Shown piece by piece: positions 29,373-37,449 of a stretch of 64,000 nt of DNA. Source of the DNA: Rhodoferax lacus (GTDB taxonomy: Bacteria; Pseudomonadota; Gammaproteobacteria; Burkholderiales; Burkholderiaceae_C); contig NZ_QFZK01000003.1 in the NCBI RefSeq assembly GCF_003415675.1, positions 186,001 through 250,000 on the forward strand, written 5' to 3'. Positions within the stretch are counted from its first letter, which is position 1; every line of letters begins with the position of its first letter. Position numbers and translations under genes: made by a program. The notes below the pieces were generated by a model, which did no database searches, was not told the DNA's origin, and saw only the letters and a program-made list of their open reading frames with translations.

Positions 29373-29834
29373 TTATTTTTGCTCCCTAGTGTGACACTTT
29401 AAATGTATCTCATGGCAATAGTTGAGCCGTGTAAGCTTTGAACAATTTTTATCGGAAAATATTGAAAGCTCTACCTTGGAGGTCGGCAAAATTTCCTAAG
29501 ACTTTGATTGCCTGAACTTCCTATTATTGAGGGTGTTTTTGGGTGGGTTGCTGGCAGGTTTGAGGAACTTTTGATTGCGCAGGAAATGATTGCATTGTGT
29601 GCATGTGATGCAGTCACTCCAATTCCGTCGGGGGATTCATTTTGCAAGATGAGCGTCTCCATTGGCGCTCAAGGTATTACGGCTATGGATAAGAAGCTAT
29701 GACAACCAAAATAAAGTTGTCATAGCTTAATTATTGAAAGTTGTAATAGCTTGAGGCCCTTATTCCATGCGGGTTTCCGGCTGATTTGGCATAGCCTAGA
29801 ACTTCGTTCTAGGAGTCATCCCTATTAGAGAAAA
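29373..29834. other. Non-coding, A+T-rich stretch of the element
   Basis: About 460 bases with no gene I can support; short open frames exist on both strands (for example 29508-29702) but without good start sites or recognisable content. It holds the 13-base inverted repeat with a third copy (29694-29752), a perfect CCTAGAAC-TTC-GTTCTAGG hairpin (29795-29813), and CATGCGGGTTTC (29766-29777), which also occurs at the left border (27791-27802). Confidence 0.6.
29694..29752. repeat. 13-base inverted repeat plus direct third copy
   Basis: AAGCTATGACAAC (29694-29706) and GTTGTCATAGCTT (29716-29728) form a perfect inverted repeat with a nine-base A-rich spacer. A third copy, GTTGTAATAGCTT (29740-29752), matches in 12 of 13 positions in the same direction as the second arm, 24 bases on. 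This looks like a set of protein-binding sites (operator, excision or replication protein), in the middle of the element. Confidence 0.7.
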
Positions 29835-30644
29835 CTAGAGGGGTGAGCGACGTACCGTAGGTAACTTGACCAACTGCACCGCCACAATTCCGCGTGTAAT
29901 CGATTCGCCGGTTTGCATTTTGTAGAAGTCGGCGGTTCTTTGCGGCTTGTCGTCGGCAAGCTTTGCGCAATGCCAAAGCGCCAGCCGCCGCTTAATGGTG
30001 AATTCCATTGGGTCTTTAGACTTCCAGGGGCGTGACTCCACCTCGCGCCGGATAGCAGATTCAGCAAAGGGTAGGCGCTCATGCAGTTGGTCAACCCACC
30101 GCCGTACGTTGGTGAACTGAACGCGTGCTAGTTGGCGTTGTTGGTCAACAGACAGACCAAGTGCAATCGCAATCTGTCCAGGTTCGCGACCATTCCAACA
30201 GAGGTAATTTGCAGTAGCTTCCAACTTCTTGGGGTCGAAGGCAGTTTGCGCGCGCTTCCATGCCGTTGTGTGGCTTGGGTAGCGGCTGGCAAGCCATTCG
30301 ATGTCAGCACACACCAGTATGAAATTAACTTCTTCAGTAGGGTGCCGCCACCACGGGTCACCCCGGACGGGAATGCCTCTAAAGGCTGGCGCAATTCCGC
30401 GCCGCGTGAACTCTTGAGAAAGGCGCATTGCTGCGCCTTCGTTCAAGGATTCTGCTTGCTTTTGCAGTGACCGTTTCAGCTCGCCTAAGCTTGCTTTTGA
30501 AAGTGCTTGTTTAAGCGCTTCCTCTCTGTAGTCGGTGCCGCTTTCCAGTGTGTCAAGCGCGACTCTGTGTGCTGGAATGGGGCTGGTGCTAGCCAGCCCC
30601 GCACCTTCAGTGAACGGCGCCAGCATCTTCCACCCAGATTGCAT
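29835..30644 (-). CDS. Hypothetical protein of the integrated element
   Basis: Soluble protein of 269 residues without a recognised family. The middle part (about 150-185, ATANYLCWNGREPGQIAIALGLSVDQQRQLARVQF) looks like a helix-turn-helix-type segment, so DNA binding is possible. The N-terminal 60 residues are helical and charged. ATG 30644 lies inside the preceding 76-residue gene (38-base overlap); ATG 30626 is an alternative. It belongs to the minus-strand run that begins with the integrase or AlpA gene. Confidence 0.6.
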   Translation of the reverse strand: MQSGWKMLAPFTEGAGLASTSPIPAHRVALDTLESGTDYREEALKQALSKASLGELKRSLQKQAESLNEGAAMRLSQEFTRRGIAPAFRGIPVRGDPWWRHPTEEVNFILVCADIEWLASRYPSHTTAWKRAQTAFDPKKLEATANYLCWNGREPGQIAIALGLSVDQQRQLARVQFTNVRRWVDQLHERLPFAESAIRREVESRPWKSKDPMEFTIKRRLALWHCAKLADDKPQRTADFYKMQTGESITRGIVAVQLVKLPTVRRSPL

Positions 30645-30837
30645 ACAGTCCGTGTGGGTTGTCCATCAGCCAAGCCGGTGAACTGCCCCTCATACCGTAG
30701 TGGATTACGACACCACCTCCCATTTCGAACGATTGCAGGATGATGCATTCTTCGAGGGTTTGAAGGTAGACGTCCAGGTCAACGGCATAGAAGCCGCTGA
30801 CGCTGTTTAGGTCGTGGTTTGTCATGGGAGCTTTCAT
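30607..30837 (-). CDS. Small hypothetical protein of the integrated element
   Basis: Acidic protein of 76 residues, not recognised. Its ATG overlaps the stop of the preceding gene (30834) by four bases, and its end overlaps the start of the 269-residue gene, so the three are read as one unit. No motif visible. Confidence 0.5.
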   Translation of the reverse strand: MKAPMTNHDLNSVSGFYAVDLDVYLQTLEECIILQSFEMGGGVVIHYGMRGSSPAWLMDNPHGLYAIWVEDAGAVH

Positions 30838-31028
30838 GCCGCCGCCCAGAAGTAAATGCGGCTTGTGTAGTCCGCGACCATGTGCGCGATAAGCTGCCCT
30901 TGTGACAGACCTTCTCGGATGGCCGCTTGCTCAAGCGTCAGCGCGGTGTGCGCGTCTAGTTCCAGCTTCACCGTTTCTGTGCCTGGGTCTGTTTCGCTCG
31001 GGTAAATTTTCAGTTCGGGACAGCACAT
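30834..31028 (-). CDS. Small hypothetical protein of the integrated element
   Basis: Protein of 64 residues from ATG 31028, which overlaps the stop codon of the AlpA-like gene (ATGA). The C-terminal half (TLEQAAIREGLSQGQLIAHMVADYTSRI) is amphipathic-helical and could be a ribbon-helix-helix-like DNA-binding or regulatory segment, but no firm family match is apparent. An upstream in-frame start at 31064 would lie inside the AlpA-like gene. Confidence 0.5.
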   Translation of the reverse strand: MCCPELKIYPSETDPGTETVKLELDAHTALTLEQAAIREGLSQGQLIAHMVADYTSRIYFWAAA

Positions 31029-31222
31029 CACACGGCCCCCACTGTTGGGCGTGACTGAATCCACGCTTCGATCTCATTGGAGCGCCAGCCGACAGCCGCA
31101 AGGCCGAGCTTTACGGGAGCCGGGAATAGCTGCATGGATAGCAGGCGGTAGACTGAGCTTTTGGATAGGCCGGTGGTGCCGACAACGTCGCGTAGGCGAA
31201 GGATTTTCTGATTTAAGGACAT
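31028..31222 (-). CDS. AlpA-family phage regulatory protein
   Basis: Small MerR-like helix-turn-helix protein of 64 residues. The pattern ILRLRDVVGTTGLSKSSVYRLLSMQLFPAPVKLG..AVGWRSNEIEAWIQSR matches AlpA/Cox-type regulators, which activate excision or integrase expression in P4-like elements. ATG 31222 is preceded by a GGAGAC ribosome site; an in-frame ATG at 31291 is less likely. It is followed by an ATGA overlap with the next small gene. Confidence 0.85.
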   Translation of the reverse strand: MSLNQKILRLRDVVGTTGLSKSSVYRLLSMQLFPAPVKLGLAAVGWRSNEIEAWIQSRPTVGAV

Positions 31223-31482
31223 TTCTGTCTCCGTATGAAACACAAGGGAATGTCTCAGGGAGTCAGCCACGCAAGCGAAAGCTAACCCCATGAGGGTGAG
31301 TTCGGCTTAGTTGCAAGGAGCGCAAAAATAGCGCAATAAGTGAGTGGACTAACTTGGCCTGTTTCAAGCCCACTCTCTGGAAAACTTCACGGATGACTGC
31401 TTCCCTACATTGCGTAGGGTTCAACCGCAAGTCTATTGTAGTCAAGTGCCAACAAGTTTTGACTGGCACCGACAAGAATATT

Positions 31483-31653
31483 TCAGATTGTCGTGAGTGT
31501 CCCGTCCCCGTTCATTGCATCAACATAAAGCGTGAAGCTGTTGCCGTCAGCATCAATGCCGCGATTCAAGACGGCATTGCCGCAATCAACGGGTGGCTCG
31601 GTATGCGCTGCGGCTTCCAGGAAGTCGCAAGTTTGCTGGAAAGTCATTTTCAT
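31483..31653 (-). CDS. Small hypothetical protein downstream of integrase
   Basis: Peptide of 56 residues from ATG 31653 (or 70 from 31695, which overlaps the integrase stop). It contains DCGNAVLNRGIDADGNSFTLYVDAMNGD, a short beta-rich pattern without a known family. The GC content is closer to the chromosome than that of the left part of the element. Weakly supported except by its position and frame continuity. Confidence 0.4.
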   Translation of the reverse strand: MKMTFQQTCDFLEAAAHTEPPVDCGNAVLNRGIDADGNSFTLYVDAMNGDGTLTTI

Positions 31654-31691
31654 GGGGTGGTTGCTCCTGGGTTGGTAAGGTATCGGGCGGC

Positions 31692-32912
31692 TCATGCCGC
31701 CTTGATGTTGACGACGTTGTTAGCTGTTACCGGCTTGGTCTTGAGGTATGCGGCCCAGTCCGTCATCAGGTTGCGGCGCTTGTCGAATAAGTCGCCGCGC
31801 CGATATGCTGCTTCAGTGTCGTTGCCTATTGCATGGGCCAACGCCATTTCCCTCACTTCGCTGGGGTAGCTTGTGCGCTCCGCAACCCAGTCGCTGAATG
31901 TGGATCGGAAGCCGTGGGGAACGGAAGTTAGTTTCAATCGACGCATCACGGCGGTGAGTGACATATCCGACAATGGTTTTTTTCCGTCGCGGCCTGGGAA
32001 CAGCAGGTCTGTATCTTCGAATCGCACCAGCCCGTTTAGAAGGGCTAGCGCTTCAGCACTCAAGGGTACGCGATGTGGTCTGCGTCCCTTCATTCTCTCC
32101 GCCGGAATGGTCCATACGCCGCTATCAAGGGCCACTTCACTCCATGTTGCACCCCGCGCTTCGCCTGAACGGCTTGCCGTCAAGATGACGAACTCAAGAC
32201 ATCGGGCGCTTGTGCCGCCAACACCGCCGAGCGTTACCATGAATTCGAACATGTCTGCTATGGGAATGGCCCCGTGGTGCTTGCGGTTGTTCACCTTGGA
32301 GGGCTTGGGTAGCACTTGATCCAAGTTACCGCGCCACGCTGCTGGATTGAGTCCCCTAGGTCGGTAGCCCTGGGCCGCAGCCCATGACAACACCAATTCA
32401 ATCCGGTTGCGTACTCGCACCATTGTTTCGTTCTTGGTGGCCCAGTTTGGTCGAATTGCGGTCGTTACGTCTGCAATGTCCACGTCCTTGACGTGTTTGT
32501 CACCGAAATGGGGATACACGTAAGTTGCAAGGGTGTTTTCCCACTGCTGACCGTGCTTTGGGTTGCTCCAGCTTGGCTTGTGTGACTCTATGTAGGCTAG
32601 AGCGCAAGTCTTGAAAGTCCATTCAATGGCGTTTCGCTTGGCCTTTTTGTCGGCCACGGGGTCTACCCCTTCTTTGATGCTTTGAAGCGCTTGGCGGGCG
32701 TTTGCGTGGGCTTCCGCAAGCGGTATTGCTGGGTATCCGCCCAGCCCTATGTCTTTGCGCTTATCGCCCACCTTGGTTCTGAGAATCCACGAACTTGAAC
32801 CAGACTTGCCTATGCTCAGGTGAAGACCTGGGACGGTGCCAACGGCATGGAGTCCAGGCGCTTGCAGGCGCTTCACCTCAATGGCGGTCAGTGGCTTGGC
32901 AATTTTTGGCAT
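31692..32912 (-). CDS. Tyrosine recombinase / P4-type integrase
   Basis: Site-specific recombinase of 406 residues from ATG 32912 (an in-frame ATG at 32942 would add ten). An N-terminal DUF4102 arm-binding domain (LTAIEVKRLQAPGLHAVGTVPGLHL, about 5-90), a core-binding domain (about 100-190) and the catalytic domain follow. Catalytic residues: Arg in TASRSGEARGATW, HGFRSTFSDW (His-x-x-Arg), His in ALAHAIGN and the Tyr nucleophile in EAAYRRGDLFDKRR. Such integrases use tRNA 3' ends; here tRNA-Ser lies about 160 bases upstream of the gene start. It is the proximal gene of the element. Confidence 0.95.
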   Translation of the reverse strand: MPKIAKPLTAIEVKRLQAPGLHAVGTVPGLHLSIGKSGSSSWILRTKVGDKRKDIGLGGYPAIPLAEAHANARQALQSIKEGVDPVADKKAKRNAIEWTFKTCALAYIESHKPSWSNPKHGQQWENTLATYVYPHFGDKHVKDVDIADVTTAIRPNWATKNETMVRVRNRIELVLSWAAAQGYRPRGLNPAAWRGNLDQVLPKPSKVNNRKHHGAIPIADMFEFMVTLGGVGGTSARCLEFVILTASRSGEARGATWSEVALDSGVWTIPAERMKGRRPHRVPLSAEALALLNGLVRFEDTDLLFPGRDGKKPLSDMSLTAVMRRLKLTSVPHGFRSTFSDWVAERTSYPSEVREMALAHAIGNDTEAAYRRGDLFDKRRNLMTDWAAYLKTKPVTANNVVNIKAA

Positions 32913-33043
32913 TCGAATTTCTTTCCCCACATCAAGCCCCACATAAAAACGTAGGATTGAAAAAGACGCGGTGAGACTTTGTGATTCGAATTATAGAGCG
33001 GAGAGTTTGGTTTATGTGGGTAACTGGAGTCTGGAAAAGACGT

Positions 33044-33067
33044 AAAAAAACCGCCTGATAGGCGGTT
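33044..33067 (-). terminator. Rho-independent terminator after tRNA-Ser
   Basis: On the minus strand CCGCC-TATCA-GGCGG is followed by seven T residues, only a few bases beyond the tRNA 3' end. It lies inside the element's right border, so the element carries a terminator for the tRNA it interrupts. Confidence 0.8.
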
Positions 33068-33069
33068 GC

Positions 33070-33082
33070 GGCGGAAGCTGTG
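33070..33082. repeat. Right attachment site within tRNA-Ser 3' end
   Basis: GGCGGAAGCTGTG, identical to 27758-27770. It covers the acceptor-stem 3' side of tRNA-Ser, so integration leaves the tRNA gene intact. Confidence 0.8.
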
Positions 33083-33158
33083 AGATTCGAACTCACGGAG
33101 GACTCACATCCTCGCCGGTTTTCAAGACCGGTGCCTTAAACCGCTCGGCCAAGCTTCC
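33072..33158 (-). tRNA. tRNA-Ser (anticodon UGA)
   Basis: Read on the minus strand, GGAAGCT pairs with AGCTTCC in the acceptor stem, followed by discriminator G; CCA is not encoded. The D arm GCCGAGCGGTTTAAGGC, the anticodon arm CCGGTCTTGAAAACCGG with anticodon TGA, a long variable arm (class II) and the T loop GTTCGAATC are all present. Length 87 is normal for tRNA-Ser. It is the attachment site of the adjacent element. Confidence 0.97.
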
Positions 33159-33187
33159 TGTGGCCGGTATTCTAACCGGCCGCAAAT

Positions 33188-33850
33188 TCACGCTGCGCTC
33201 AGCATGCCCCGGCTCTCGATAAAGCGCACCACCGTGTCCAGGCCGGACAGGGTCTTCAGGTTGGTCATGACAAAGGGTTTGAGTCCCTTGGGCGTGGTGC
33301 GCATGCGGATGGTGTCGGCTTCCATCACTTCGAGGTTGGCGCCTACATATGGGGCCAGGTCGGTCTTGTTGATCACGAACAGGTCGCTCTTGGTGATGCC
33401 GGGGCCGCCCTTGCGCGGGATCTTTTCACCGGCGGCCACGTCGATCACGTAGATGGTCAGGTCCGAGAGTTCGGGGCTGAAGGTGGCTGCCAGGTTGTCG
33501 CCACCGCTCTCTACAAACACGATGTCGGCGTTGGGAAAGTCCACCAGCATGCGGTCAATGGCTTCCAGGTTGATGGAGCAGTCCTCGCGGATGGCGGTGT
33601 GCGGGCAGCCGCCGGTTTCCACGCCCATGATGCGCTCGGCGGGCAGGGCGCCGCTCACGGTCAAGAGGCGCTGGTCTTCCTTGGTGTAGATGTCGTTGGT
33701 GATTGCCACCAGGTCGTATTGCTCTCGCATGGCCTTGCACAGCATTTCCAGAATGGTGGTCTTGCCCGAACCCACCGGGCCGCCTATGCCCACGCGCAAG
33801 GGGGGCAGCTTCTTGGTGCGGTTGGGAATGTGGTGCAGTGCGGAGGACAT
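33188..33850 (-). CDS. ureG: Urease accessory GTPase UreG
   Basis: GTPase of 220 residues that drives nickel insertion into urease. P-loop GPVGSGKT (about 24-31), the nickel-binding CPH motif (about 80-82), [16 protein letters not shown] and [13 protein letters not shown] (guanine specificity NKTD) are all present. It is the third gene of ureE-ureF-ureG, 12 bases after ureF, and ends close to tRNA-Ser. Confidence 0.97.
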   Translation of the reverse strand: MSSALHHIPNRTKKLPPLRVGIGGPVGSGKTTILEMLCKAMREQYDLVAITNDIYTKEDQRLLTVSGALPAERIMGVETGGCPHTAIREDCSINLEAIDRMLVDFPNADIVFVESGGDNLAATFSPELSDLTIYVIDVAAGEKIPRKGGPGITKSDLFVINKTDLAPYVGANLEVMEADTIRMRTTPKGLKPFVMTNLKTLSGLDTVVRFIESRGMLSAA

Positions 33851-33862
33851 GGGTGGTTTTTC

Positions 33863-34540
33863 CTAGGATCGAAACAGACGGGAATATTGGACTTCATGCT
33901 GGCTGCTCAGAATCGCCAACATGGGGGAAAAGGCTTGGCGCGTGTCGTCATCCAGCGCCAGCGCGTGGTCTACCGCCGCGGGAATTTCGGCGGTGATGGC
34001 AGACAGGATGCGCTGCCCTGCGCTCTGGCCCAAGGGCACGGATTTGATGGCGGCCTGCGTCATGTTTTCGGCCCAGCCGAAGGCATACGTCAGCAGGCAG
34101 TCGCGCACCGGTGCGCCCGTGCTGCTGGCGGCCAGCGCATAGGCCAGGGGGTAGCTGGCATCCATGGCGGCCAGGGTGGCAATTTGCGCGGGGGTGGCGG
34201 TGGTGTGGTTGCGTAGCCACTCCAGCAGGCTGCGGCCCATTTGCTCGGTTTGCGCACGCAGCTCGCTGCTCTCGCGCGTCTGCAGCACCCAGGCGTTGAG
34301 CTGGGCAATGCGCGTGTGGTCCTGTGCGCGCCAGGCCGGAATGGCCTGGGCCACGGCCGACAAATCGGAGCGCGAGAGGCTCAGGTGCAATTGGTCCACC
34401 AGCCAGCTTGACGCTTCGGCCTCGTTGCTGACGCGGCCCGCATCGATGGCTGCCTCCAGCACCTCGGAATACGAAAATCCGCCAATGGGCAGAGCCGGTG
34501 AGGCCAGCCACATCAGCTGCATGAGGGACATGTCGTGCAT
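33863..34540 (-). CDS. ureF: Urease accessory protein UreF
   Basis: All-helical urease chaperone of 225 residues that links UreG to the UreD-urease complex and gates nickel delivery. It begins [35 protein letters not shown], the typical UreF start, and retains the C-terminal SRLFRS region. The gene lies 11 bases after ureE and 12 before ureG. Its partner ureD is not found in this window. Confidence 0.95.
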   Translation of the reverse strand: MHDMSLMQLMWLASPALPIGGFSYSEVLEAAIDAGRVSNEAEASSWLVDQLHLSLSRSDLSAVAQAIPAWRAQDHTRIAQLNAWVLQTRESSELRAQTEQMGRSLLEWLRNHTTATPAQIATLAAMDASYPLAYALAASSTGAPVRDCLLTYAFGWAENMTQAAIKSVPLGQSAGQRILSAITAEIPAAVDHALALDDDTRQAFSPMLAILSSQHEVQYSRLFRS

Positions 34541-34551
34541 GGGCAGAGGCT

Positions 34552-35088
34552 TCAGTGTTCGTGCCCGTGGTCGCAGTCCGGTCCATGAACGTGCGCATGA
34601 CCATGATCGTGTCCATGCCCGTGGCCGTGCCCACCCGTGGCATAGGCGCCGTTCTCGGGCTCGAAGGGCGCGTCTACTTCATTCACGATCAGGTGCATGG
34701 CGCGCAGCATCTCGGCCAGCACGTGATCGGGCTCGATTTGCAGGAAGTCGGGCTTGAGCTCAATGGGTACATGGCGGTTGCCCAGGTGGTAGGCCGCGCG
34801 TATCAGGTCAAACGGCGTGCCGTGGTTTGTGCAGTGGGTGATGCGCAGCACTTTTTGCGGTGCGGCCCAGACCTGGATCAGTGAGCCGTCTTCGGCCAAC
34901 AGCACATCGCCACCGCGCAAGACGGTGCCCCGCTGCAGGAACACGCCCACGGTGCGGTCGACAGAGTCGGTGGTCTCGAAGCGGCTTTTCTGCCGCACGT
35001 CCCAGTCGAGCTCGACGGTGCTGGCGCGCTTGAGCAGGGCGGCAGCCAGGCCCTTGCCTTGGGGGATGAGTTTGGAAGCTTGGATCAT
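34552..35088 (-). CDS. ureE: Urease nickel metallochaperone UreE
   Basis: Nickel-binding chaperone of 178 residues from ATG 35088. The N-terminal peptide-binding domain starts [12 protein letters not shown], the metal-binding C-terminal domain follows ([23 protein letters not shown]), and the tail after residue 150 is a histidine-rich run with repeated H-G-H and one cysteine ([10 protein letters not shown]) that can store nickel. The frame is open to 35199, but the extra residues do not look like UreE. Because the divergent chemoreceptor gene starts 130 bases away, ureEFG needs a promoter in that gap and is not read through from ureC. Confidence 0.95.
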   Translation of the reverse strand: MIQASKLIPQGKGLAAALLKRASTVELDWDVRQKSRFETTDSVDRTVGVFLQRGTVLRGGDVLLAEDGSLIQVWAAPQKVLRITHCTNHGTPFDLIRAAYHLGNRHVPIELKPDFLQIEPDHVLAEMLRAMHLIVNEVDAPFEPENGAYATGGHGHGHGHDHGHAHVHGPDCDHGHEH

Positions 35089-35218
35089 GGTGTGGTGCGT
35101 ACTAAGCAGCATTTGTGCCTGCGGCATCCTGCCTGCAGGTCGTTTGAAAATTGCAACACCCGCAAGGGCCTGTGCATTAAGTTCCATGGCGGCTGCCAAT
35201 CTGGGCGATCATTATCGA

Positions 35219-37033
35219 ATGAATATCAATCGACTGGGCATCCGCGCCCGCATCACCGTGGGTTTGGCGCTGATACTGCTGTTGGCCGTGCTCAGTGCCG
35301 CCAACTCCCTGTATCGCAACATCTCTGTCAAATACGAAGCCGGGGAGGTGGCGGGTTCCTGGATACCGGCCATTGAAAATCTGGGCCACATGAAGGGCTT
35401 TGTGGCGGACCATTACCTGATGGTCAGTGACCGCCTGGCCGGGCGTGACCCGAGTGACATCCCCGCATTTGCCGCCAAGCTGCAGACCGTGGACGCCGAA
35501 CTGGCCAAGGCCACCGAAATCTACGCAGCCACCCTGCTCACCTACACCGAAGAAAACAAGGTGCAGGGCGATGCCGAAAAGGCGCTGTATGCAGACTACC
35601 AGGCCAAACGCGATACCTATTTCAAACTGTCCAAGGAAGCGTTGGCCGGTGTGGACGGTGCGGGCAGCACCGAAGAACAGCAGGGCTTGGCGCGCAAGCT
35701 TTTTGCCGACAAAGGGCCAGCCGACTTCCGGGGTGCCTACGCGGCCATGGAGTCCATACTCCAATTCAATCTGGAGGGCACAGCGGGTGCCGCCAAGAAG
35801 GTGGCGGACGTTGTTACCTCGGCCGAGAACGCGATGCTGGTGGCCACGCTCATCATCATGCTGGTCGGCCTGGGGCTGATCTATGTGATTCCGCGCAGCG
35901 TGATTGTGCCGGTGCAGGATGCGGTGATTCTGGCCCAGAGCATTGCCGATGGTGACCTGACCCACTCCGTCAAGAGCCACGGCACGGATGAACTGGGCCA
36001 CCTGCTGGGCAATCTGGACATGATGCAGACGCGCCTGGCCGTGGTGGTGGCCAATGTGCGCCAGGGCTCCGAGGCAGTGGCCACGTCGAGCTCTGAAATT
36101 GCGCAGGGCAACCACGACCTGTCAGCACGTACCGAGAGCCAGGCCAGTGCATTGGAGCAAACCGCAGCCAGCATGGAAGAACTGAGCGCCACCGTCAAAC
36201 AGAATGCAGACAATGCGCGCCAGGCCAACCAGTTGGCGATGAACGCCTCCACCGTGGCAGTGCGTGGCGGTGATGTGGTGAGCCAGGTGGTGGACACCAT
36301 GAAGGGCATCAATGAGTCCTCACGCAAGATATCCGACATCATCAGCGTGATCGACGGCATTGCGTTTCAGACCAACATCCTGGCGCTGAATGCGGCGGTG
36401 GAAGCAGCTCGTGCCGGTGAGCAGGGGCGCGGCTTTGCGGTAGTGGCCTCCGAGGTGCGGTCCCTGGCCGGGCGCAGTGCCGAGGCAGCCAAGGAAATCA
36501 AGAGCCTGATCAACGCCAGCGTGGAGCGCGTGGAGCACGGCACGGTGCTGGTGGACCAGGCTGGCAGCACCATGACCGAAGTGGTGGATGCGATTCGCCG
36601 GGTCACCGACATCATGGGCGAAATCAGCGCCGCCAGCAGCGAGCAGTCCCTGGGCGTATCGCAAGTGGGCGAAGCCGTTACGCAGATGGACCAGGTCACG
36701 CAACAGAACGCGGCCCTGGTGGAGCAGATGGCCGCAGCGGCCAGCAGCCTCAAGGCACAGGCGCAAGACCTGGTGCAGGTGGTGGCGGTGTTCAAGCTGG
36801 CGGGCAATGTGCACAGCTCGCTGGTGGACCATGCGCACGCACCGCTGGCACACAAGCCGCGCCCTGCGCTGGCGCCCTCCAAGCCCGTCAGCCTGGCTGC
36901 TAGGAGCAAGCCTGCTGCCATGCCCAAACCCAAAGCGCAGGTCGCTCTGGCCCGGCCCGCTGCACCGGCGCCTGCCAAAGCCCCGGTGGTGACGGCCAGC
37001 GCCAAGGCGGATGAAGAGTGGGAGACTTTTTAG
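35219..37033 (+). CDS. Methyl-accepting chemotaxis protein with C-terminal EWETF tether
   Basis: Chemoreceptor of 604 residues. TM1 about 9-30, a periplasmic four-helix-bundle-like sensor (31-204), TM2 about 205-226, HAMP (about 228-280), signalling coiled coil with tip near 379-430 ([27 protein letters not shown]). The last 80 residues are a flexible Ala/Pro/Lys-rich linker ending EWETF, which matches the CheR/CheB-binding pentapeptide (NWETF) of high-abundance receptors. ATG 35219 gives a short cytoplasmic start before TM1. It sits on the strand opposite to the urease genes, in the gap between ureC and ureE. Confidence 0.92.
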   Translation: MNINRLGIRARITVGLALILLLAVLSAANSLYRNISVKYEAGEVAGSWIPAIENLGHMKGFVADHYLMVSDRLAGRDPSDIPAFAAKLQTVDAELAKATEIYAATLLTYTEENKVQGDAEKALYADYQAKRDTYFKLSKEALAGVDGAGSTEEQQGLARKLFADKGPADFRGAYAAMESILQFNLEGTAGAAKKVADVVTSAENAMLVATLIIMLVGLGLIYVIPRSVIVPVQDAVILAQSIADGDLTHSVKSHGTDELGHLLGNLDMMQTRLAVVVANVRQGSEAVATSSSEIAQGNHDLSARTESQASALEQTAASMEELSATVKQNADNARQANQLAMNASTVAVRGGDVVSQVVDTMKGINESSRKISDIISVIDGIAFQTNILALNAAVEAARAGEQGRGFAVVASEVRSLAGRSAEAAKEIKSLINASVERVEHGTVLVDQAGSTMTEVVDAIRRVTDIMGEISAASSEQSLGVSQVGEAVTQMDQVTQQNAALVEQMAAAASSLKAQAQDLVQVVAVFKLAGNVHSSLVDHAHAPLAHKPRPALAPSKPVSLAARSKPAAMPKPKAQVALARPAAPAPAKAPVVTASAKADEEWETF

Positions 37034-37036
37034 CGC

Positions 37037-37065
37037 TTGAATCCTCTTGCTGGCAGACTTAATAT
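37037..37065 (+). promoter_or_regulatory. Possible sigma-70-type promoter of the AbrB/MazE-like antitoxin gene
   Basis: TTGAAT (37037-37042) and TAATAT (37060-37065) separated by 17 bases, each matching four of six consensus positions, 30 bases upstream of the antitoxin ATG and just after the chemoreceptor stop. Spacing is ideal; strength uncertain. Confidence 0.4.
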
Positions 37066-37095
37066 GACGAACGCTAGAACCCTCCGGAGTCGTCC

Positions 37096-37320
37096 ATGTC
37101 CGCACTCAAGCTCATACAAATCGGCAATTCGGTGGGGGTGATCTTGCCCAAGGATGTTCTCGCACGCCTGAAGGTTGCCAGAGGAGACACCTTGTTTCTG
37201 ACCGAAGCCACCAATGGCCTCACGCTCACACCGTATGACCCGGAACTGGATGAGCAGTTAAAGGCGGGCCGCGAATTCATGCGTGAGTACCGCGACACAT
37301 TCCATCAACTTGCCAAATGA
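37096..37320 (+). CDS. AbrB/MazE-family antitoxin
   Basis: DNA-binding antitoxin of 74 residues. The swapped-hairpin AbrB/MazE fold is recognised from LIQIGNSVGVILPKDVLARLKVARGDTLFLTEATNGLTLTPYD (about 5-48), followed by a C-terminal toxin-binding tail (DEQLKAGREFMREYRDTFHQLAK). In related genomes this antitoxin type is followed by a Doc/Fic-like death-on-curing toxin; here only the toxin's N-terminal 30 codons remain (37335-37427), so the antitoxin is orphaned. Confidence 0.85.
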   Translation: MSALKLIQIGNSVGVILPKDVLARLKVARGDTLFLTEATNGLTLTPYDPELDEQLKAGREFMREYRDTFHQLAK

Positions 37321-37334
37321 GCCAGACGAAATGA

Positions 37335-37427
37335 ATGAACCGGCAGGTGCTGCTTTTGATGCATGACCAGAGCCTGGCAGAACAGGGCAGCGCAAGTGGG
37401 CTGGGCGACCTTAGTCAGTTACGTTGA
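37335..37427 (+). pseudogene. Truncated Doc-like (death-on-curing) toxin remnant
   Basis: A 30-codon frame, 14 bases after the antitoxin stop, reads MNRQVLLLMHDQSLAEQGSA then SGLGDLSQLR and a stop. The pattern VL-x-x-HD-x-x-LAE-x-G-x-x-GL-x-D-x-x-L corresponds to the N-terminus of Doc/Fic-type toxins (usually ..VLAIHDRQLAEHGG..GLRDEGLL..). The catalytic HxFxD(G/A)NKR region is absent; ureC's stop follows 22 bases later. This is a toxin gene deleted after its first helix. Confidence 0.65.
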
Positions 37428-37449
37428 GTCTGCCAAACCAAGCCCACTT

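Larger units (their letters stand above)
27758..33082. mobile_element. Small integrative element at tRNA-Ser(UGA)
   Basis: A 5.3-kb segment bounded by a 13-base perfect direct repeat, GGCGGAAGCTGTG, at 27758-27770 and 33070-33082; the right copy is the 3' end of tRNA-Ser. The tyrosine integrase gene lies next to the tRNA, the usual layout of tRNA-targeting islands. The interior is visibly richer in A+T than its surroundings, especially 27780-29830, and all recognisable genes are on the minus strand: integrase, a small gene, AlpA-like regulator, three small unknown genes, and two cargo-like genes. No primase, capsid, relaxase or transposase gene is visible, so it may depend on helpers or be a remnant. 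Confidence 0.85.

Noticed and set aside
29471..29702. Short open frames on both strands (63-64 codons) in the element's non-coding stretch
   Set aside because: TTG or weak starts, no recognisable motifs, and they overlap each other; the region is better explained as regulatory DNA.
33162..33181. GGCCGGT-ATTCTA-ACCGGCC hairpin between ureG and tRNA-Ser as terminator
   Set aside because: No U-tract on either strand. The loop contains TAGAAT on the minus strand, which could be a tRNA promoter -10, but I find no good -35.
35150..35200. Sigma-54-like GCAC..TTGC upstream of ureE
   Set aside because: Spacing is one base too long and the GG is not present.
35160..35215. FliA-type promoter (TAAG..GCGATCA) before the chemoreceptor at 35219
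   Set aside because: Spacer is about 19 bases instead of 11, so it does not fit sigma-28.
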